64,000 bases of DNA from Listeria swaminathanii (GCF_014229645.1 NZ_JAATOD010000001.1:310001-374000); one strand, 5' to 3'. Shown: positions 1 to 8,648, counted from the first letter of the stretch. Numbers and translations are program-made. Notes: generated from the sequence alone by a model not told the origin.

Positions 1-593
1 CGAGGTTTAGAGAATTCTTTAATAGAAGCTTTTACTTTTGCAGGTTTCAATTTAGCATACTCTAAAGAAGCAGAATCAGTAACTGTTGCATCATAAGTAA
101 TTGGCTCTAAGAAAAATGGAATATCAACTGCGCGACATTCAGCGCCAATTCTTTCTAAAAAGGCATATTTGATTTCATTAATTTCAGCTGGTTCATCTGG
201 ATCGTAATAAACAAGAATTTTAACAGCGTCTCCGCCATTTTCTTTAATACGAAGTGCTGATAAATCTTCAATTAAATCAGGAAGTTTACCAGGAGTTGTT
301 GCATCATAGCCTGTTTTTTCATAAGAAGTTAAAAGTCCGCTACCTTCGTGGCGAGCTTTGATTGCTGGAGTACCATATTCTAAATCAAGCAAAATCGCAG
401 AAGCATATGGCGTTAATTCTTCAGAAACAAGTTGTTTGAAGTCTTCAACGTCCTTTTTGTTTTCAGTTCCTTTTGCTTGTTGGATCATTTTTTTGAGTGA
501 GCCACGTTGGTCAATGGCAAGCGCTGCAATGACACCTTTATCGTTGGAGAGTCTTTGTAAACCATCAAATTTACCTTTTGTTATTTGTACCAT
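1..593 (-). CDS. lacD: Tagatose 1,6-diphosphate aldolase, N-terminal part (cut by window edge)
   Basis: Class I aldolase that splits tagatose 1,6-bisphosphate into dihydroxyacetone phosphate and glyceraldehyde 3-phosphate in the cytosol. The visible 197 residues start MVQITKGKFDGLQRLSND and contain the LacD-family stretch AIDQRGSLKKM, the LLDLEYG segment, and DAVKILVYYDPDE, whose lysine is the expected Schiff-base residue. The ATG at 593 follows the ribosome site AAAGGAGA. The C-terminal part lies outside the window, so completeness and the downstream operon cannot be judged. The family assignment is firm; the physiological substrate in this organism is inferred. Confidence 0.9.
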   Translation of the reverse strand, partial: MVQITKGKFDGLQRLSNDKGVIAALAIDQRGSLKKMIQQAKGTENKKDVEDFKQLVSEELTPYASAILLDLEYGTPAIKARHEGSGLLTSYEKTGYDATTPGKLPDLIEDLSALRIKENGGDAVKILVYYDPDEPAEINEIKYAFLERIGAECRAVDIPFFLEPITYDATVTDSASLEYAKLKPAKVKASIKEFSKP

Positions 594-830
594 TTTTATC
601 TAGTCTCCTTTATAGCAATTTGTCGTTGCTTTAATCAATTTATCCTTCCTTATTATACCACTTTTAAATTTTTTTAAAACATAGGTACATTTCCGTATTG
701 ATTTATCGCGAAGAATAATTTACGATATATGTGGAGTGTTAGGTATTATTAGAGGTTCGGGATAATTTCTACTAATACATTCTCTTTTGGGAAAGTCATT
801 TAACGATTAGACTAGACCAGGAGTGATGAA

Positions 831-2021
831 ATGAATCGACGCGAAAGACGTAAACAAAAAAGACGCAAGAACTTGATTATCGTGTTGAGTACTGTATTTC
901 TACTGTTTATTACCACTAGCTGGATGATATTTGAATTTAAAAGTAAACAACAGCAAACAGTATCCTCACCAACTAAGAAGAAAGCAGCAACTGCCACAAA
1001 GCCACCAGAAGACTCAGGGACCAAAAAAGAAGAAACTAAAGAACCAGAGCCAGTAGAAGAAAAGCCTAAAGAAACCATTGTAAAAAATCAAGAAATTGAT
1101 GATTATTTACAAAAAATCGGATTTAGCGGCTCAGCACTTGTTGTTCGCGATGGAGAAATCGTCATACAAAAAGGTTATTTGTATGCAAATCGTGATGAAG
1201 AAGTATTGAATACGCCAGATACGTTGTTTTATATCGGTTCTTCTCAAAAGGCAATAATAGCAACAGCACTGTTACAATTAGAAGAAAAAGGTAAAATAAA
1301 TACGAATGATCCAATTTCGAAGTATATACCTAATTTTCCTAATGGTAACAAGATTTTAGTTAAGAACTTTTTGAACCACACATCTGGGATTGTTGGGCGT
1401 CCAAAATTAACAAGTAACATGACGCCAGAACAACTAATTCAAGCTATTGAGAAAAGGGGAATTAAATCACAACCTGGAAAATGGGATTATATGGATGCTA
1501 ATTACACTGTGGTTGGTTATCTTGTAGAAAAAGTTAGTGGAAAACCATTAGCGACTTACCTACAAGAAAACATTTTTGAACCTGCAGGAATGAAGCACAC
1601 TGGATACTTACAAAAAGATGTCGATGGGGGCAAAAACGTATCAATAGGATACAAAATTGACGACAATGGGATTTTCCAAAGTCCAAAACTTGTAGACTTA
1701 ACGCAATTATACGGATCAGGGGATATTAGTATGACTGCAACGGATTTGTATTTATTTGACAAAGCATTAATGGATAAAAAATTAATTTCAGAAGCAAGTT
1801 TGAAGAAAATGTTCACACCGGGTAGTAAGTCAACTTATGGAATGGGATTCTATGTGGATCCAGGGAGTTATAATAGTCACGGGGTAGTAACCGGATGGGA
1901 TGTGTCTAACAGTGTTAGCCACACCGGCAGAACTTACGTTGTTCTATTCTCCAACGTCCAAAATCATATTGCTTCTTTTGGTAAAGTGAATAACGACATT
2001 TATGGTTTATTAAATAAATAA
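831..2021 (+). CDS. Class C beta-lactamase/penicillin-binding-like serine hydrolase, membrane anchored
   Basis: 396 residues: a very basic N-terminus (RRERRKQKRRKN), one transmembrane segment at about 14-32, a Pro/Glu/Lys-rich linker, then a beta-lactamase class C fold outside the cell. The nucleophile motif SxxK is S137-S-Q-K140 and the third motif is H364-T-G. The second motif, normally YxN, reads Y220-M-D, so the asparagine is replaced. The family includes D,D-peptidases, esterases and penicillin-recognising proteins; peptidoglycan modification is the likeliest role but this is inferred. I recall the equivalent L. monocytogenes gene, lmo0540, being described as a penicillin-binding protein. 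A bidirectional terminator follows. Confidence 0.85.
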   Translation: MNRRERRKQKRRKNLIIVLSTVFLLFITTSWMIFEFKSKQQQTVSSPTKKKAATATKPPEDSGTKKEETKEPEPVEEKPKETIVKNQEIDDYLQKIGFSGSALVVRDGEIVIQKGYLYANRDEEVLNTPDTLFYIGSSQKAIIATALLQLEEKGKINTNDPISKYIPNFPNGNKILVKNFLNHTSGIVGRPKLTSNMTPEQLIQAIEKRGIKSQPGKWDYMDANYTVVGYLVEKVSGKPLATYLQENIFEPAGMKHTGYLQKDVDGGKNVSIGYKIDDNGIFQSPKLVDLTQLYGSGDISMTATDLYLFDKALMDKKLISEASLKKMFTPGSKSTYGMGFYVDPGSYNSHGVVTGWDVSNSVSHTGRTYVVLFSNVQNHIASFGKVNNDIYGLLNK

Positions 2022-2057
2022 AAAGACTCGATTCTGCTGACAGAATCGAGTCTTTTT
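2020..2057. terminator. Bidirectional terminator
   Basis: A 16-bp perfect stem (AAAAGACTCGATTCTG and its complement) closes a CTGA loop, with A- and T-runs on either side. It serves the converging PBP-like and lipoprotein genes. Confidence 0.9.
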
Positions 2058-2058
2058 A

Positions 2059-2979
2059 TTATTTACCTGTAATTTGTTTTACAGCATCTTGCATTTGATA
2101 AAGTTGGGCAGCGGCACTGTAGTCGCTCCATTTAGTATTATCAACTTTATACACTTGGTTTTTCTTCACGGCTGGAATATCTTTCCAAACTCCTTTGAGC
2201 ATTTCATCGACAGAATCAGTATTGCCATCAGCTGGCATTAAAATAAATAAACGATCCGCGCCTGTTGCATATTCAGGAATGGCTTCACTAGAAATGGCTT
2301 TTGTTTCTTTGTTGGCTTTAGCACCGTCAGTTGGTGTGAAACCAGCTCCGGAGTATAGTCCGTCAAAAACTTTAGCATCGTGAACATAGATTTCTTTACC
2401 ATAAAATTGGATAACCGCCGCTTTTTCGTTTTCCACGCCAGCATCTTTTAATGTTGCTTTAGCTTCTTTGGAACTTGCAACGTAATCTTTGTCCCATTTT
2501 TCTTTTTCAGCTTTTTTATTTAAAAGATCTGCAATGTTTGAAAGTTGTTTGTCAGGAGTATCACCAAAATGCGTGATATAAACTGGAGCAACTTTTTCTA
2601 AATTCTCTAAAAGGTCTTTTTGGTAATCACTAATAATAATTAAATCTGGGTTTAAATTAGCAATTTTTTCAATACTAGGTTTGTCATTACCAACACTTTC
2701 TGTCCCTTTTGTTGCTTCAGGATATGTAGTGATGTAATAATCTGTTGTTCCAACTGGTTTAACGCCTAAAATCTCCATTTCACTTACGTTTTGAAGTGCG
2801 ACGATTTTTTTCGGTGTAGTTGGAACTTGTATTTTACGATCCATTGTATCAGTTACCGTTTTTGTTGCGTTTTCCTTGTCTTTGCTCGCATCTTTATCCG
2901 AAGAATTGCCACAAGCGGTTAAAACTACTGCTAAAAGTACAGTCATTAAAATAGCAGCCCATTTATGCTTTTGAAACAT
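2059..2979 (-). CDS. Iron-complex ABC transporter substrate-binding lipoprotein
   Basis: 306 residues with a lipoprotein signal: MFQKHKW, a hydrophobic core, then lipobox L20-T-A-C23. The mature part is a periplasmic-binding fold of the siderophore/heme class (DTMDRKIQVPTTPKKIVAL and NLNPDLIIIS). It would sit on the outer face of the membrane and hand an iron chelate to a permease. I chose the ATG at 2979 over an upstream in-frame one because AGGGAGGAAA lies just ahead and the lipobox follows at normal distance. No permease or ATPase is adjacent, so it must share a transporter encoded elsewhere. A Fur box directly upstream predicts repression by iron. It matches what I recall as lmo0541. Confidence 0.9.
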   Translation of the reverse strand: MFQKHKWAAILMTVLLAVVLTACGNSSDKDASKDKENATKTVTDTMDRKIQVPTTPKKIVALQNVSEMEILGVKPVGTTDYYITTYPEATKGTESVGNDKPSIEKIANLNPDLIIISDYQKDLLENLEKVAPVYITHFGDTPDKQLSNIADLLNKKAEKEKWDKDYVASSKEAKATLKDAGVENEKAAVIQFYGKEIYVHDAKVFDGLYSGAGFTPTDGAKANKETKAISSEAIPEYATGADRLFILMPADGNTDSVDEMLKGVWKDIPAVKKNQVYKVDNTKWSDYSAAAQLYQMQDAVKQITGK

Positions 2980-2998
2980 TGTGTATTTCCTCCCTAAT

Positions 2999-3018
2999 TG
3001 AAAATGATTTTCATTATC
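2999..3018 (-). promoter_or_regulatory. Fur box of the iron lipoprotein gene
   Basis: TGAAAATGATTTTCA is a perfect 7-1-7 palindrome. Extended to GAAAATGATTTTCATTATC it matches the classical 19-bp Fur consensus at 17 positions. It lies 20-40 bp upstream of the start codon. Confidence 0.85.
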
Positions 3019-3555
3019 GTTACAAAAGTAATTATATCGAAAACAAAGAGGAATGACAAGGTGAAATATCACACAAAATGGTTTTATTATTAACATTGGA
3101 TGTTATCGCCAACAGCAAAAGTCGAAAACAAACGGAAATATGGCGAAGTTCTTCTAGATTTTTTTGCATTGGTACCAACATTTTCTATTATATAAGCATG
3201 CTCTCACCGATGTGTAATTTGTCCCTTTGGTAAGAGCATTATTTGGCGTACCTTGAAATTCTTGAATAATCAATATTTCACGTAATTTGTTCATGACTGT
3301 TGGGCCAAATGAATGACGAGTTTTCTGCTTTAAAAGCAGGTGGAAAATATTTATTTGTGACAAAAAAACAAACGTGCTTTTTTGTTGTTTACAAGGAAAT
3401 TAGAAAGTTTTTTTCAATATTTGCTGCTAGAAAGCCTAATATTCCCTCTCTATAGAGAATATCGATTACTGCACACATGGTAACATAAGTTGAGTTCTCG
3501 CCAAGCTTAACTGCGTATTGCTCACTCAATTATTCTAGAAGAGGAGTGGATTTTA
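3019..3555. other. Gene-free gap and leader of the Crp/Fnr regulator
   Basis: No convincing gene is present. The gap contains an exact 12-bp palindrome TCTCTATAGAGA (3447-3458). A leader segment can form either of two mutually exclusive hairpins: AGTTGAG 3488-3494 with CTTAACT 3506-3512, or TTGAGT 3490-3495 with ACTCAA 3524-3529. I recall a sorbitol PTS operon at about this place in L. monocytogenes EGD-e; nothing of the kind is here. Confidence 0.5.
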
Positions 3556-4221
3556 GTGGAAGAATTATTTACATATCAAGAATTTGTTAACATGATGCAA
3601 AAAAATGGGATTAGGCATACCAAGCGTAAATTAAGACGTGGCGAAAATTTAATGGACAATTCTACTAAGCTGAATAATGTCATTTTATTAATAGATGGTT
3701 ATATAAGCAGTTACACATGTGAATCGCCTGAAAAGCTCTTGTCTATTTTTGAGCCGGGTATTTTTCTAAGCTATTCCATTTTAGAAGACGCGCCACAAGT
3801 TGTAACGAATATCGCTCTCTCAGATAGTTGTGAAGTGTATGAGTATAAGAAAGAAGATGTCGAATATGCATTAACGCTATTTCCGGAAAATTTTGGATTT
3901 CAATATTTTTTTCTAAAGAGAATTGGGCGCCATTTATATTATAGGGCGTTACTTAATAGCAAGGAACACAAGGAAAAACTATATTATGCGATGAAATATT
4001 TGGGAGAACTCATTGGGAAAACAGATAAAAATGGAAACATTATTTTACCGCCAGAAGTTACGTTAAAAGTGTTAATTGAATACAGTACATTATCGAAAGC
4101 GGCTTTTTACCGGCAACGTATTCGCTTATTAGAACAAGAAATTTTAAAACCATATAAAAAAACATTTATCGTACAGAAAAAGGTAGCAAGTCACTATGAA
4201 AACCAGCTAACTGGCATTTAA
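3556..4221 (+). CDS. Crp/Fnr-family transcription regulator of the first WxL locus
   Basis: 221 residues with the cNMP-binding-type beta-roll in the N-terminal half (residues about 20-110) and a C-terminal helix-turn-helix around LIEYSTLSKAAFYRQRIRLLEQE. Listeria has many PrfA-like members of this family, most of which do not bind cAMP. The start is GTG at 3556, with GAGGAG about 10 bases upstream. It is followed after only 17 bases by the LRR-WxL gene, so it is probably co-transcribed with the surface operon and regulates it; this is inference from position. No effector can be read from the sequence. Confidence 0.8.
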   Translation: MEELFTYQEFVNMMQKNGIRHTKRKLRRGENLMDNSTKLNNVILLIDGYISSYTCESPEKLLSIFEPGIFLSYSILEDAPQVVTNIALSDSCEVYEYKKEDVEYALTLFPENFGFQYFFLKRIGRHLYYRALLNSKEHKEKLYYAMKYLGELIGKTDKNGNIILPPEVTLKVLIEYSTLSKAAFYRQRIRLLEQEILKPYKKTFIVQKKVASHYENQLTGI

Positions 4222-4238
4222 AAGGAGACATAAAAACA

Positions 4239-6269
4239 ATGAAAATCAATTGGAAAATAGTTCTGCTTTTTGTTTTAATTTTAGCGCTTATTGCTCCGGT
4301 TTATTCGAGGGCTATGGAAACGGAAAAAGAGCTACCTAAGAGTTCGGAACTATTAGATGATGCGAAGAAAAAGGCGCCCACGTTAAAAAGCGTAAATACA
4401 CCTAAAAATTTGAAAGCTAGCCCACTAACAATTCCAGCAAATAGCACGATAGCAGATTTGTTTCCCGATGAAGGGATGGCAAACACTATCGCTAATCAGC
4501 TAGGGCGAACAGAAAATAACAATTTTCAAACACCTACTAAAACGGATTGGAAAGTGGATGATGTTGTTACTGAGGTGGAGTTAAATAAAATAGTCTTCTT
4601 AACTTCAGTTGCTACTATAGGAAGTATCGAAGGCATTCAATATCTACCTAATCTTTACGATGTACGGTTATATAGTAATAAACAATGTAAGGATTTATCT
4701 CCTTTTTTAAAGGCACCAAATGGATACTCACAGTTATATCGGTTAGCTATTAATAATGGTAATATTTCAGATATTTCACCTCTTACTGAATTGAGTACAC
4801 CAACGCTTAAGCATATAGACTTAGGAGGTAACAACATTTCTGATTTATCCCTTTTTCCAAAGCTGCCTAATAAATTACCTAATTTAGAAGAAATATCTTT
4901 GGAAAGAAATAATATATCAGATGTTTCGCCACTTGCTAAATTTGCCAGTACTAAAATAAAGATATTTAATTTGGATGAGAATCATATTACTGATTTATCT
5001 AGCCTTACAAATAACAAAATGCCTAATTTACAGCGATTATATGTTCGATACGAAACAGTAGATATGGAACCGGTAGTTACTTCTAGTAAGTATGAATTTT
5101 CTATACAGCCATCTATTTTCGGAACAACCAAGCCAGTTAAAATAACTGCTACTAGCCCCAAAGCAACTATTGATCCTATTACTTCTAAAATTACATATTC
5201 AGCAGAAGAAATGGCTAAAAAACCGTTTTATTACTCTCCTTTGTCTCCAGGAGTTACCTATTCGTGGGACGAGAATTTTCCGTTAAATGGTAGCAATAGC
5301 ATAGTGGACTACAGGGGTAAGATTTTTCAGCCATTAACTTATATTGGCCCACCACAAGTTGTGTCTTACAATTCAGGCCTTACTTATGAGATAGGTACAT
5401 CACTTACGGAACAACAATTTCTAAACGATGTCAATTTGATAACAGATCAACCAACAACAATTACAAGCGATTTTGATGTGAAACTAAAGAATCTAAACAC
5501 TGTAGGTATTTACTGGGTTGCTGTCAAAGCTTCTAATATTGAAGGAAATGCGGAGGCCAATATTATGGTAACGATTAAGTATAAGCCACCAGTCATAACT
5601 GCAGATGCAGAATACACCTATTTAGTAGGAGATAAAGTAAATGCTACTCAATTTCGAGCAGATGTAAATGCAACTTTGACAGGTGAAGGAACACTAAGAG
5701 ATGACTTTATATATAAAGTAAGACTTAATACGGCGGGAGATTATGTTGTAACTCTTACTTCGCCTAAAAGTGGATACTATGAGCAAGATGCAATACCTGT
5801 TACAGTTATTGTTCACGTAAAAGAACTTTTGGAATTGCAAATCCCAGATGAATTTCGAATGGATATAGACGCAAATGCAGACTCTGTGCCAATTTCAGAT
5901 AAGAAACAAACGCTTAAATGTTATGGTTCGTCTGGAAAGGCTGAGTTAGAGGTGATAGATAGGCGAACTGTGCGGCAAGGCTGGACGATAACGGGTGCGA
6001 TGACACCATTTACCAATAGCGGAGGCGATATACTACAAACTTCGCTAAAATATCAAAGCAAATCGCCTTCCAGTAGTCCAATTTATTTAAATACGACGAA
6101 TCAACCTATCGAAAAGAAACAATCAGCTGTGACAGACCCGAAATATGATTCCACCATCGTCAATCTGGAGGACAGTTTAACCATGGAAATAGAGCCAAAT
6201 GATGCGCTAGTGAACGATTCCTATGAGTCGAAAATCACCTGGACACTAGAAGATGCGCCTCGACCATAA
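4239..6269 (+). CDS. Internalin-like LRR surface protein with C-terminal WxL domain
   Basis: 676 residues. A signal peptide (about 1-26) is followed by an internalin-type cap, about six leucine-rich repeats (roughly 140-280) with the ISDISPL/ISDVSPL signature and uneven spacing of 22-26 residues, then two Ig/bacterial-adhesion-like modules (for example around PPVITADAEYTYLVG), and a C-terminal WxL region. The WxL pair is W582-T-I (degenerate) and W668-T-L in ITWTLEDAP. There is no LPXTG, so it should attach non-covalently to peptidoglycan. Most internalins are LPXTG or GW anchored, so this is the less common WxL type. Ligand binding is likely from the LRRs; the target is unknown. I recall it as lmo0549. 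Confidence 0.85.
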   Translation: MKINWKIVLLFVLILALIAPVYSRAMETEKELPKSSELLDDAKKKAPTLKSVNTPKNLKASPLTIPANSTIADLFPDEGMANTIANQLGRTENNNFQTPTKTDWKVDDVVTEVELNKIVFLTSVATIGSIEGIQYLPNLYDVRLYSNKQCKDLSPFLKAPNGYSQLYRLAINNGNISDISPLTELSTPTLKHIDLGGNNISDLSLFPKLPNKLPNLEEISLERNNISDVSPLAKFASTKIKIFNLDENHITDLSSLTNNKMPNLQRLYVRYETVDMEPVVTSSKYEFSIQPSIFGTTKPVKITATSPKATIDPITSKITYSAEEMAKKPFYYSPLSPGVTYSWDENFPLNGSNSIVDYRGKIFQPLTYIGPPQVVSYNSGLTYEIGTSLTEQQFLNDVNLITDQPTTITSDFDVKLKNLNTVGIYWVAVKASNIEGNAEANIMVTIKYKPPVITADAEYTYLVGDKVNATQFRADVNATLTGEGTLRDDFIYKVRLNTAGDYVVTLTSPKSGYYEQDAIPVTVIVHVKELLELQIPDEFRMDIDANADSVPISDKKQTLKCYGSSGKAELEVIDRRTVRQGWTITGAMTPFTNSGGDILQTSLKYQSKSPSSSPIYLNTTNQPIEKKQSAVTDPKYDSTIVNLEDSLTMEIEPNDALVNDSYESKITWTLEDAPRP

Positions 6270-6301
6270 TCAGCTACAACAAATAAAAGGAGCTATCTAA
6301 A

Positions 6302-6598
6302 TTGAAAAAAATGGGATTTATTTTAGTCTGTTGTTTATTTGTGTGCGCCTCGCCGTTTTATGTAAAGGCGAATACGGATAAGGCGACAAGTAAAGCGGGA
6401 GTGATTTTCACGCATGACCCCCGAAAACCAAAAACTGGAACAGATGACAGAAGCGGCACTTTTCCGACCAAAGTTCCTCCAAAAAGACTGCCGAAAACAG
6501 GAGATACAGCTGATTTTTATCTTGTTTTACTAGGGTTTGGTTTCATTTTAATCGCGAAAAAAGGCTATTTTAAGGAGGTGAGGAAAGAAATTCGGTGA
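6302..6598 (+). CDS. Small LPXTG-anchored surface protein of WxL locus
   Basis: 98 residues: a signal peptide ending near VKA-N, a short hydrophilic stretch, then the sorting signal L63-P-K-T-G67 D, a hydrophobic segment (FYLVLLGFGFILIA) and a basic tail. Sortase A should link it to the wall. The start is TTG at 6302 after AAGGAGCTATC. Small LPXTG proteins of this kind are a standard component of WxL clusters, beside a WxL protein and a DUF916 protein. The exposed part is only about 35-40 residues, so it is likely structural or an anchor partner. It ends 42 bases before the WxL gene. Confidence 0.8.
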   Translation: MKKMGFILVCCLFVCASPFYVKANTDKATSKAGVIFTHDPRKPKTGTDDRSGTFPTKVPPKRLPKTGDTADFYLVLLGFGFILIAKKGYFKEVRKEIR

Positions 6599-6640
6599 AA
6601 CAGAACGACAAAAAAGGATAACAGAAAGAGGAGAATAATA

Positions 6641-7483
6641 ATGACAAGTAGAACAGTAAAGGTAACAACAGCGAGTTTATTAGCACTAGGATTGATTGTG
6701 GCACCAGTACTTTCTGGAGATTTTGCTTCAGCAGCCACTTCCGTAACAAAAGATTCAAAAGGGATTGTAAAATTTGATAAAAGCACAACGCCAGATCCAA
6801 CTCCAGTAAACCCAGATCCAGTTGATCCAGACCCAGTTATTCCAGATCCAACTGATCCGCCGGTAGGTACAGATGGACTTTGGATTTTAGCCGTATCTGA
6901 TTGGGATTTTGGTACACATAACGTATCTAGCTTATCATCTGGCGCATTAAATGTTCATGCAGCAGATGATACGATTTCTACTTATGTAGATACAAATGGT
7001 AATGGACAACAAGATTTACCAGGAGAAGTTTCTGTATCTAAAAAAGTAACACCTTATGCGCAAATTAGCGATGTTCGTGGTACAAATACAGGTTGGACAC
7101 TTTCCGTAACAGGTAGTGCATTTGAAGATTCTTCCACACCAGCGAAAACAATTCCAGGCGCAGAGCTTACAATTCCGAAATCAACTGTTGGCTCGGCGAC
7201 TTCCACCGCACAAGCACCAACAGGATATGATAGCGTAACGATTTCTATGACTGGCGGAGCAGCAGTTCCGGTAATGGCAGCCAAAGATAAACAAACAGCG
7301 ACACCAACGAACTTTAGTGATGATGAAGGAATGGGAACATGGACAGATAGCTTTGGTTCCGCAGCAAGTTCTGCAACAGATACGTCTAAACCTAAATTAT
7401 CTATTCCACAAAATGTTGTAGTAGCTGACGGAACATACGAAAGTACATTAACTTGGACTTTAAGCGATACACCAGGAGTTTAA
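6641..7483 (+). CDS. WxL-domain cell-surface protein
   Basis: 280 residues. The signal peptide is cleaved around ASA-A; it is followed by a Pro-Asp-rich linker (repeated PDP/VDPDP units, residues about 47-75) and a WxL domain covering most of the rest. The two signature tryptophans are W152-T-L (TGWTLSVTG) and W272-T-L (LTWTLSDTPGV) at the extreme C-terminus. WxL domains bind peptidoglycan non-covalently on the outer face. It lies between the small LPXTG gene and the DUF916 gene, and a strong hairpin immediately after its stop suggests it is made in excess of the downstream partner. Confidence 0.9.
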   Translation: MTSRTVKVTTASLLALGLIVAPVLSGDFASAATSVTKDSKGIVKFDKSTTPDPTPVNPDPVDPDPVIPDPTDPPVGTDGLWILAVSDWDFGTHNVSSLSSGALNVHAADDTISTYVDTNGNGQQDLPGEVSVSKKVTPYAQISDVRGTNTGWTLSVTGSAFEDSSTPAKTIPGAELTIPKSTVGSATSTAQAPTGYDSVTISMTGGAAVPVMAAKDKQTATPTNFSDDEGMGTWTDSFGSAASSATDTSKPKLSIPQNVVVADGTYESTLTWTLSDTPGV

Positions 7484-7491
7484 CATTTTTC

Positions 7492-7533
7492 AAAAAGAGA
7501 AAACTTCATTAGTTGATGTTGTTTTCTCTTTTT
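7492..7533 (+). terminator. Intra-operon terminator-like hairpin after WxL gene
   Basis: A perfect 13-bp stem (AAAAAGAGAAAAC with GTTTTCTCTTTTT) and a 16-base loop lie nine bases after the WxL stop, before the DUF916 gene. The stem itself ends in T's, so partial termination or 3'-end protection is expected. Confidence 0.7.
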
Positions 7534-7562
7534 AAATTGAGCTATTAGGAGGAAAAAGAGAT

Positions 7563-8591
7563 TTGAAAAAAATATTCGCTATCATCTTTGCCTGTACAGT
7601 CGCTATTCTTTGTTTTCCAAGTCAGCAGGCCGATGCAACTGAAAATAGTAGTTTTTCCGTAAAAGCAATTCTTCCTGACAATCAGGCATCTAGTGTGACC
7701 TATTTCGATTTACAAATGAAACCAAAGCAGAAACAAGCATTAAAAGTGGAAATTACCAACCATAGTAAAGAAAAAATCACTGTTAACTGCATTGCCAACA
7801 CGGCTATTACCAATGAGATGGGCTACGTGGATTACTCGATACCAAACACGAAGCCAGATAAAACGTTAAAATATCCCTTTGCGGATATAGCGAAAGAAAG
7901 TGCCTCCGAGGTTACACTTGAACCAAATGAAACCAAAACATGGACGGTTACGATTCAAATGCCAGCTGAAAATTATGACGGCATTATTTTAGGCGGATTA
8001 CATTTTAAGGAAAAGAAAGCCGAAGACAAAGAGAAAGATGCCGATAAAAACGATGTTCAAATTAAAAATGAATATGCCTACGTAATCGGTGTGAAACTAA
8101 CTGAAAAAACTACCGTCGTAAAGCCAGAGCTAGAATTGAATCAAATTAAACCGGCAACACGAAATTACCGAAATGTAGTAGAAATGAATTTGCAAAATAC
8201 AAAAGCGACCTTAGTTGGTGGACTGGCCGTGGATGCCAAAATATATAAACAAGGCAGCGATGAAGTTTTACATGAAGCCAAACGAACAGATTTATCGATG
8301 GCGCCAAACTCCAATTTTAACTACAGTGTAGACTGGGAAAATAAAGAATTAAAACCGGGAAAATATAAGTTACATTTAGTCGCCAAAAATGCCGATGATA
8401 AATGGGAGTGGACGGAAGAGTTCACTATTTCTTCAGATGAGGCAAAAAAAGCGAACAAAGTGGCTTTAGGATTAGAGAAAGATTACACATGGATGTATAT
8501 AACAGGAGGAGTGCTGCTATTGCTTCTTATCATTACAGCAACATACTTTATTGGAAGACGAACAGCGAAGAAAAAACACGATGCGGAATAA
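7563..8591 (+). CDS. WxL-interacting membrane protein (DUF916-DUF3324)
   Basis: 342 residues: signal peptide (about 1-25), a DUF916 domain (FSVKAILPDNQ, MKPKQKQALKVEITN), a DUF3324 domain with the family motif APNSNFNYSVDW, one C-terminal transmembrane segment (WMYITGGVLLLLLIITA) and a basic tail. Members of this family hold WxL proteins at the membrane-wall interface. The start is TTG at 7563, preceded by TTAGGAGGAAAAAG. It is the last gene of the first WxL locus and is paralogous to the protein at 42650-43669, with the same SYFDLQMKPKQKQ-type core. Confidence 0.9.
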   Translation: MKKIFAIIFACTVAILCFPSQQADATENSSFSVKAILPDNQASSVTYFDLQMKPKQKQALKVEITNHSKEKITVNCIANTAITNEMGYVDYSIPNTKPDKTLKYPFADIAKESASEVTLEPNETKTWTVTIQMPAENYDGIILGGLHFKEKKAEDKEKDADKNDVQIKNEYAYVIGVKLTEKTTVVKPELELNQIKPATRNYRNVVEMNLQNTKATLVGGLAVDAKIYKQGSDEVLHEAKRTDLSMAPNSNFNYSVDWENKELKPGKYKLHLVAKNADDKWEWTEEFTISSDEAKKANKVALGLEKDYTWMYITGGVLLLLLIITATYFIGRRTAKKKHDAE

Positions 8592-8602
8592 ATATATACA
8601 AA

Positions 8603-8647
8603 AAAACAGCTTGAAAATAAGGACTTAACCTTACTTCAAGCTGTTTT
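8603..8647. terminator. Bidirectional terminator
   Basis: AAAACAGCTTGAA pairs exactly with TTCAAGCTGTTTT, and an inner AAGG/CCTT stem stiffens the loop. It lies between the converging DUF916 and CBS-protein genes. Confidence 0.85.
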
Positions 8648-8648
8648 A

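Noticed and set aside
3154..3363. 69-codon minus-strand open frame in the gap before the Crp/Fnr gene
   Set aside because: No recognisable domain, no good ribosome site, and composition typical of an intergenic A/T-rich region.
3480..3560. PrfA box near the WxL locus regulator or other surface genes
   Set aside because: No TTAACAnnTGTTAA-like palindrome with fewer than several mismatches was found upstream of any surface gene here.
6780..6870. Pro-Asp coding repeats as a possible CRISPR or tandem repeat array
   Set aside because: They are in-frame linker repeats of the WxL protein (also at 42000-42080); no spacers or uniform repeats. No CRISPR array was seen anywhere in the window.
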